The position numbers and the translations under genes are program-made. The notes beneath the pieces are model-generated. The model worked only from the letters and a program-made list of their open reading frames with translations. It made no database searches and was not told the DNA's origin. Shown one piece after another: positions 56,901-64,000 of a stretch of DNA of 64,000 bases. How positions within the stretch are numbered: the stretch's first letter is position 1; each line of letters starts with the position of its first letter. This DNA is from Cryptococcus deneoformans JEC21. Taxonomy: Eukaryota > Basidiomycota > Tremellomycetes > Tremellales > Cryptococcaceae. The stretch spans positions 77,501 to 141,500 of the forward strand of contig NC_006686.1 of the NCBI RefSeq assembly GCF_000091045.1, in the 5' to 3' direction.

Positions 56901-59900
56901 TCCCTTCCTTGTCATTGTCGAGCAATTCCACACAACCATCGACAAACCCTTGAGCGATCTCCTCATCCGTCGACTTTCCAAAGATCAAGTGCCTGATCAG
57001 AGTGTTCAGGCCTGACAACTATGTCAGTCTTGTGCTCTGCCTTACTGTACAAGCATGAACTCACTATCTCTAAACTCGTGACCATCTTCGCTAAAGAGTA
57101 ACTTTCTTGAACCAAGGTCACCAAACACATTCCTCTTGATCTGATCTTGCCACTTGCTTGCACCTTCCAAGTTCTCCAGAGACCTGGCGAAGAGAATCAG
57201 TACGGCCTGGGTACTATCCTGGTTTTTGATAGCAGAAGTAGACGATGGCTGAAGAATGTTGAGATGAATGAGAAAATTGACATGAAGGAGGATGGAAGCA
57301 TCTTTTCTTTCAATAAGAAAAATTAAGGATGACAATGTTGACGGTCGACCAATGAAAAGTGCTTGGTACTCGAAGGAAGACGACGACCATTCACGGTGGT
57401 CAAGAAGTTGAGGAAGAGAAGGATCTTGCTCTACAATCGACTTTGATTAGTAGACATTTTCTAACGGAAGAGGAAGTAGCTTACCGTCGGTAGGTTCGGA
57501 TTTGCCCCTGATCACATCGAAATCGCCTTTTATCACTTGAACGCATTCCTCCAAGCCTTTCCTCTCTTGCCCGGCCTCCTTCGCCTTCTTCACACATTCC
57601 TCTAGCCTGTTCAACACAGCCAACAACCAACTCAATTCTCGTTGCTTGCCCACCAAACCTAGGACTACTCGACGGAGATAGTTGACAATGATGCAGGCAG
57701 CTTCCGTGGAAATGAGCTGACCCATAAGCTTTGCAGAGAGCTGCTCAAGGATGGTCATCATGAGAGGGCTAACCATCTCCTTAGAATTGCTCTGAAGATC
57801 AGGGGTTGAAGAAGGGGAGAGAGCGAGGGTGTCTTCAATGTATCGGTAAGGCGTCTTCAAACATCTCCTGAAACAGTCATCCAAGAAAGCCAAAAGCTGA
57901 ATCTGCTGAGCGAACAGCATAGGTCCAGCTTCTCTGACCTTCTTAGGCATCGCATCCAGCCAAATGGGGAGTTCCTCAGGGTCGTGTTCGAATAAGAGGG
58001 TGGGTAGTAAAAGGTGGGAGAGAAGAGCAGTTGTTTTGGAGTAGGTTACCGATTGGGGAGTGGAGAGGTGAAGAAGGAGAATGTGGTAGAGGTAAGTGTA
58101 TTGAGATCCCGCTTATGTACTTATCAGCGAACTTCCCAACAATTTCCGTTCAAGCACATACCAGCTTTATTGCTCCAATTCCAATCTCTAACCTCCCCTA
58201 GCAACTCAAGCACATGGACTTGACTAAGAGCTTCAAAGCCTTCCACCTCTCCTCTTGATTGACCGAAACCTCCTCGCATACCGATAGTCCCCTTACTGCC
58301 CACAGTACCAATGGATTTTACACTTTGCACGTCATCTCCAATAACACTTCCTTCTCTCGCCTGCTGTTTCTCCTTCTTCTCCTGTTTTGCACTCGAAGAC
58401 GAGACGAGGAGACGACCGACATCAAACTTGAGCTCAGAAGCCATCGAGGGGAGAGTTCTGTTGCACAAAGAAAATATTCGAAGAGCCAGCTCAGTGAGCA
58501 TTGCGGACTTTGTGACAAGAGCTCGATCTTCTTCGCTATCAGGATCCGGCTCTGCAGGCGCAAGTTGGGCAGACTTTTGCGCAAATGCAACAATGACTGC
58601 CAGCTCTGGTAAACGTTTCCTTACTTCCATTTCGAGCTCTCTCTGCCTTCTTGCCCATGGGTTATCAGGTTGCCCGTTAGGGTAGAGCTCTGATTCAATG
58701 AACGAAAAGAGTTCTTGGACTTGGCCGAGTTTCGCAAGGGCACGAGAGAGAGTGACAGCAGTCATATGTTGGACTATCCCTTCGGTATGTTGGAGACCTT
58801 TCATCAAGTGAGATTTCGTGAAGGGTGCAGGTAAGACACTTTCGACGATCGTTGACGCCTGAGGGGGTGCAGTTCGAAATGGGGAAAAGGAGGGGTCGGT
58901 GCCTGCAGGAACGGGTTGTCGGAAAGTTTGAAGGGGAGGGATGGGAAGGGAGATGATACGACCAACGTAAGACATGGTCGCCATCCATCGAACGTTGAGA
59001 CGAGGTTCGAGAGACAGTGCAGAGTGTGCCCAATATCTGTTCATGGTCAGCAGTAAGCATCAATGGGATAAAGCAATTTCATACCCAGAGACAAGCTCAG
59101 GACAAGCCCTGAATACTTCAATCATCCATTCGCCCACAATTCCTTCATCATCAACCACCTTATTTCCCACCTTTCGCACTACGTTCCCTAGAATTCTGTT
59201 ATGTAAACCTTTTCTCCAAGTATCTCCTCCATCTCCGACCTTATTATCACCTTCCTTGGAGTCATCCATTCGACGAGGGTACCATCCTTCATCAGGGAAA
59301 CATACACCTTTTCCTGGGGTAGCGGTGATACCTTCGAGGAAAGCGCGCACCAACTCGCCGACTTTTTTACCACTTTTGCCTTCTACATCATCTCTTCCCA
59401 ATTGACCCCAAAGGGCTTCAATGCTTCTTTCTTGGAAAAGAACCAAACTAACTCGTCGGTTTAATCCAAATGAAGGGGAAGAGATTGCTGCCCAGAGGGC
59501 TGTCAAGATGCGGAGGACAGTTATAGGAGGATCAGCGGCAAGGTTGGAATATAATGGAGGGAGAATGATTTTAGCATGAGGCTGGAATGAAGGCGAAGGG
59601 AAAAGAGGGAGGATGATCCGGAGGATGAGGTGACGAATATCTGGTTTGTCAAGTGGATCTCGGTCGCCATATCCAACCATCCCCTCTTTGTTTCGTCTTC
59701 TCATACCCATCTGCTTCCCAAATCCTCTAACGGAGCCTCCTTCTACAAGGGTGTTCCAAAACTTCATACCGAGTCTACCCGACATCGAAGACGTGGAAGG
59801 AGGGTCAACAGACATAGATACGGCCGACAAAAGAAGACCGTGATAGACATCGTCTCGTTTGCCAGATTGGATGAGATGGTTGATCTAAGTTCTGTGTCAA

Positions 59901-60450
59901 TAATGGCCCACTTGTCCTTGAAATCACTTACATGGTCGTGATAGGGTTCAGAAGGAGAGATGACTTTGTTGACGAGACCAATCACAATTGAACGGAAGAA
60001 AGGCACGGGTGTCAACACTTGAATAATCTCAGAAAGCAGTTCCACAGCGGCATGAACTTGCTGCTCGCTCTTTGTCTGAACAATAATCAATAGCCGTCTT
60101 TATAATGAATAGATTTTATTCACCTGCTCTCCGACTTGCCATGCTCGAAAGATCTCATCGCAAGCTGGGGAGATGTCGAGGTAATGTTGCAGGATAATCA
60201 CAGTTGGGTGGTTGATGGAAAGGGGTAATTCGGAATATGGAGTTACAATCTGCTGTCTGAAAGAAACAAAGGCTGTACAGGTGTTAGCTTGATATCACCT
60301 GGCAATGGCCAACATACCTTGAGGGGAGCCAGTCGCGAGGGCATCTTTGACCGACTTCCCTGATGCAAAGGCCTTCGTTCCCGGCTTAGCCCTTATAATA
60401 GTAGGCAGAGCATCTTCCTGACCTTCCTGCCACTTGCGTTTTGGGGCCAT
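53931..60450 (-). CDS. URB1: 60S ribosome biogenesis factor URB1/NPA1
   Basis: Fifteen exons (60318-60450, 60124-60272, 59932-60075, 59085-59884, 58162-59036, 57485-58111, 57065-57430, 56887-57011, 56043-56835, 55845-55993, 55166-55792, 54810-55115, 54666-54761, 54304-54616, 53931-54253) splice without a frame break to 1,799 residues. Nearly all of it is helical repeat. The N-terminal half has the Npa1 look (TKSEQQVHAAVELLSEIIQ, VSLVLFQERSIEALWGQL). The C-terminal third has the NopRA1 pattern (GFFERAQLIYTLRLLRHALP, SLANPSHFFYPLSSRFLLQR, DWRVIRRRKVWSLMATLF). Urb1 acts in the nucleolus with other early factors in 25S rRNA folding and early pre-60S assembly. If the intron at 55116-55165 were retained, the frame would run on in a non-homologous frame; its splicing is required for the conserved part. 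Confidence 0.88.
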
Positions 60451-61201
60451 TTTGAACTATCATATGAGATGAAATGTAAAGATGTTTGTTTCGACGTCCC
60501 AAGAAGTGTCCGCATACGAAAATCGAGAATGCCTCCACTCAATCACGTGACATAAACATAACGGTCGGTGTCCTGATCCCAAGTATCGGACTTGCCCGAT
60601 CAGCAAATAATAAAGTTATTTAAGAGTATTCACTCTTCTCTTTCCAAATCTCACACCGGCACAGAAGTCAAGGTCAGGTTTGACAGGCATAGGCCTGCTT
60701 CGTCTGTTCAAGAAGTCTGTATAGCTCCGCAAGATCTTAGGTGCTACCGACTAACAGGGCCGGGCGAAAACAACGATAAACAAGTCAGGTAATTCAATCG
60801 ATCTAATCATCGAACGAACCTCAGCAGCTCTTGCCCCTTTTTAGTCGTATGCTTCATTTGCATGTCTTCATCAATTGAACACAAACACCTCTATCATATT
60901 ATCTCTGACCCCCAGTCGCTCTTTACCCTGCATTATCAAATTGAGGAAAAGGCTGTTTCGGCCGCCTCAACTCTGACATACGATCACTTTAATTAAGACT
61001 TCGAATATTGCTTTACCAAGTGAGTCATCCTATTCACAGTAAAAAAAACCAGGATAACAGGAATCAGGGCTGTATCTTCTATTGATAATTATCATTATAA
61101 AATAAATACTGGGTCTTCGATTTCATAGTCCGTAAGTTGCTTGTTCTTCGTCGTGAACGATTGGCCGCTCACAGTCCTTTAAAGTGTCTTCGACTATTCT
61201 C
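60451..61201. promoter_or_regulatory. Divergent promoter of URB1 and hairpin protein C
   Basis: No gene is visible. A CACGTGAC site lies at about 60544. A GTGAGT donor at 61020 followed by AG sites at about 61038-61067 suggests a leader intron of the plus-strand gene. Confidence 0.35.
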
Positions 61202-63913
61202 ATGAGTCCATCATTTGCTGGCTATCTCCAGCCATTAGGATCGAATGGATATAACGCTCCTGTGCCATCACCCCCTCAAGTTACTGGTCATTTTAATTCA
61301 GCGTCTTCAGAGGATAAGGAGAATATTCCATCGCAACCCACCTTTCGCGCGAGAGATTGGCAGGAAAAGCGAAATAACCTTCAAGTTCGATCATTTCCTC
61401 AATCGTATGACCTCAACAGTTCAATTATTGACTTCATTACAACACAGGAAGCCGGTTTTGCCACTTTGAAAATTGAAACTTTGGTGCCCTCAAATATTGG
61501 AAGGAAGAAAAAGGACATAGCAAATGTTAAGAGGAAGCCTGTATCATCCGTCTATGAGGAAGGAAAGAATGGTGGCGTTACCAGCGTTAGCTCAAGTAAT
61601 CCCTTGAATGTAAGTCTGGTATCCTTGTAAAAACCGAAATATGCCAATTATAATCAGGCGGCCACCTTTTCTTCGGCCATCAATTCCTCTACCCCATCTT
61701 TATTGACTGTTGCTCCTCAGAATCAATTGGAAATGATTCAGTTAACTGATTCTGCCGTATTTCCTCGCCAAGTGGTGCCAAGTTATTCGCCCATTAACAA
61801 TGATATGCCTTTTGTAGCTCCTCTTCCTGATTCATGCTCTGAAACGACACTCACCTCCATTCTAAATGCGTGTGTATTCTCATCTGACGACGAGTTTTCT
61901 GAAGAAAATATCCCGGCCAGGGATGCATTGCCTGGAGGCTTGGGTTCTGGGTTGGTAAATGAGTCAATCCAATCTTTGGACGCTATGATTGAACAGCAGT
62001 ACCAAGAATCCGGAGTGACTCGAGAGTCCCACAACTCGTTCGACACCGAGGCCAATAACTCTGACCGAAGCAAGGAGCTGGATTCCCCTAAGGAGAAGGC
62101 GAAAAGGAATAAACATCATTCCAAAATCTGCTCAAACCGGTCATACAATTCTTCTATTCTCGCAAGAAGAAGCAGTCTCAAGTCATCTATGTATACTGGA
62201 ATCGAGTTCAACCAGGAAGCCGCTTCGCCAACCAACGAAAACACTGAAGGAAATGGGTGTTATACGACCGAAAGTGACACTTGCTCGAATAACAAGACGG
62301 TCTTGTTTGCTACTCCAGCCTATCAATTTGACTATTTTCAGTGGTCCCGAAAACAGCCACTAAAGATGAATGAAATTCTTAAAGGCGATGAAACGGTGAC
62401 AGACCATCAGTCATATCCAACTACTAGTGACGATGACGTCTATTACGCTGCTTTAACAAGTGAGAAGAGGTCCGCGATGATCCATGAGATTACGACTCAA
62501 CTAGCTACCAAGCTAACTTCAGATGGCGCCAACACCAACGTTAACATGGCGGAACCTTTTAACCCTCCCTGCCATTCGTCTATCCAAGCTCTCAACCCCG
62601 AAAATTCCTCTCCTATGTCTAGCTTCTACGCAAGTAACCATCATACCGCCTCAGCTGCCACTGTTCCTCCGTCTCACCACCAGAGCGCTATCCGCAGAAA
62701 TTTTGACGGACGTAGTCTAGCTGTGAGGTACGCACAGCGACATCCTTTCTTGCTTGAAGGCGATAACGTACCTCACGATGACGATGACTCTTCGAGTGCT
62801 GATATCCGACCCTCCGCCAACTCGAATAGCGATGTGGAGAATGGGAGGCCACACAAGAGGACTAAGGAGCGATGGTTGTCGGTATGTCTTGTGATGGGGT
62901 TTGTCATGCCCTTGGCTTGGGTTGTGGGCGGATGGTTCATATCGGGAGTTGATAAAGAGACGGAAAAACAGCTGGTTGGAAGAGCGGCTTTGGAGCTTGA
63001 TGACGACCCGAGTTCCCAGCAAAGCGATTTAAATGGTCCTCATACGGATGATGTCCCCCGAAACAATCGCAACAGTCACAACAATGAGAGCATTGATTCC
63101 CAAGCGACTCGATTGGGCCCATCTGACGAACCTGAATTGGATTTATGGACACCCCGGATTAACTTGACAACCAGTGCTGCCAATGTGACGGCGTCCTTTC
63201 CGGCTCAATATCGACCGTTTACGTCGATGCCAAACCTTTTTATGCCTAGCCCTCCCACGGCCATCACTCGGAACTCAATCTCAAGCCCGAATCTTCTTGG
63301 CCTGTACGAACCCCCCCAACCACCCATGCCCGTCTCGGAAAGCGGCACGTTGGAATCCAGTATTTTGCCGGTGCCTGTCCACTCCTTTACGTCCAAAGAT
63401 ATGTCGGCCACTCCTTCTCCTACTCCCACCCTAGTCAATCTATCTCCCACCAATTTCACTCGTCACTGGAACCCTAATTACGGGCATCGACCTACTCCAT
63501 ACCCCGTTACCTTATCTGGGTCCAACTTGACATGTGTCCCTGCCGGTCCGGGACACCCTGTGCTCCCCTCTCACTATCTTTATCATCTCTCAGTGAACGA
63601 CCCTGCATCGTCAAAATTGGCGCCTCCGGCACCAACTGGAAGGCCCAGTTTTGTATCAAACCCCGCCTGGCTTTTGGACCGTTGTGCCAGCATGCGCACC
63701 GAATATCCTAATGGCAAAAACACTGCAAGATTCTGGAAAAATTCTCTAGCGCGAAAGAAAATGAGAGCTTGGCTGCCCGGAGCTCATCCTCATCCGCTGG
63801 TCAGAGCGAATCGATGGATGATGGCGTTTGCCTTTCTGTTGGGCTGCCTTACTGCTATTTGCTTTATGCTGGTGGGAATCAAATCGAAGATGAATCAGGC
63901 GAGGGTGGGTTAG
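61202..63913 (+). CDS. Hairpin-family membrane protein C (887 residues)
   Basis: Two exons (61202-61609, 61658-63913), phase 0, 887 residues. The first 540 residues are Ser/Asn-rich and mostly disordered, with a Lys-rich patch (KEKAKRNKHHSK). A membrane segment near residues 544-566 contains GFVMPLAWVVGGWF. A loop of about 290 residues rich in Pro, Ser, Thr and possible N-glycosylation sites separates it from a second one. The second segment is preceded by WLPGAHPHPLVRANRW and is followed by KSKMNQARVG. The same two signatures frame the membrane hairpins of proteins A and B, where the loop is 37-47 residues, so C has a greatly expanded loop. If the N-terminus is cytosolic, the loop faces the lumen or exterior. 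Function unknown. Confidence 0.8.
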
Positions 63914-64000
63914 CAGAACCTTGAGCATAAAGGGGGTTGGGGAAGTGATGGAGGGATTGTGTAATGCGGTGTGTAAGACGTGATTATGGTTGGTGGATAT
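63914..64000. other. 3' flank at window edge
   Basis: Eighty-seven bases after the stop codon; nothing to annotate. Confidence 0.3.

Noticed and set aside
1..64000. CRISPR arrays, operons or bacterial mobile elements
   Set aside because: The window is eukaryotic nuclear DNA; no regularly spaced repeats were seen.

Overview
The window is nuclear DNA of a basidiomycete yeast and almost certainly belongs to the Cryptococcus neoformans/gattii complex. Genes are tightly packed on both strands and nearly all are cut by introns of about 40-80 bases. The introns have GTNNGT donors, CTRAC-like branch sites and short distances to the acceptor. The calcineurin B protein, which I could splice completely, agrees with the C. 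neoformans protein as I recall it. From memory (unverified), CNB1, ZIP1 and SKN1 also lie close together on C. neoformans chromosome 1. There is no bacterial, plasmid, phage or CRISPR signature.

Layout. 1-8.5 kb: 3' end of an unidentified gene, a proline-rich repeat protein, CNB1 (calcineurin regulatory subunit), a spliced tRNA-Val and a membrane protein with a C-terminal two-helix hairpin. 8.5-20 kb: a second hairpin protein, ARB1 (ABCF ribosome factor), a transposon-relic region, a CCDC97-like protein, a FAS1-domain secreted protein and a spliced tRNA-Phe. 20-29 kb: ATP15, a stretch of uncertain coding fragments, a ZIP zinc transporter and a 4.4-kb gene-poor interval that carries a complete short inverted-repeat transposon. 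29-40 kb: a Zn2Cys6 transcription factor, a KRE6/SKN1-type glucan synthesis protein and an MFS transporter. 40-54 kb: RIX1, a short possibly frameshifted secreted peptide, a lysine-methyltransferase-like gene divergent from a Pex30-like dysferlin-domain peroxin, a TMEM14 protein and two more MFS transporters. 54-64 kb: URB1 (15 exons, 1,799 residues) and a third hairpin protein.

How the genes relate. Three are ribosome-assembly factors (ARB1, RIX1, URB1). Several act at the cell surface or in ion and drug handling (SKN1, ZIP1, three MFS, the FAS1 protein). Two of the MFS genes are paralogues that share five intron positions. The most novel points are a three-member family that ends in the same GFxxPxxWxxGGW membrane hairpin, and an 847-bp non-autonomous DNA element with perfect 58-bp terminal inverted repeats and a 6-bp target duplication.

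Gene models were spliced by hand from consensus signals and reading-frame continuity. Exon edges are inferences, but every full model closes in frame. Transcription starts and polyA sites were not determined.
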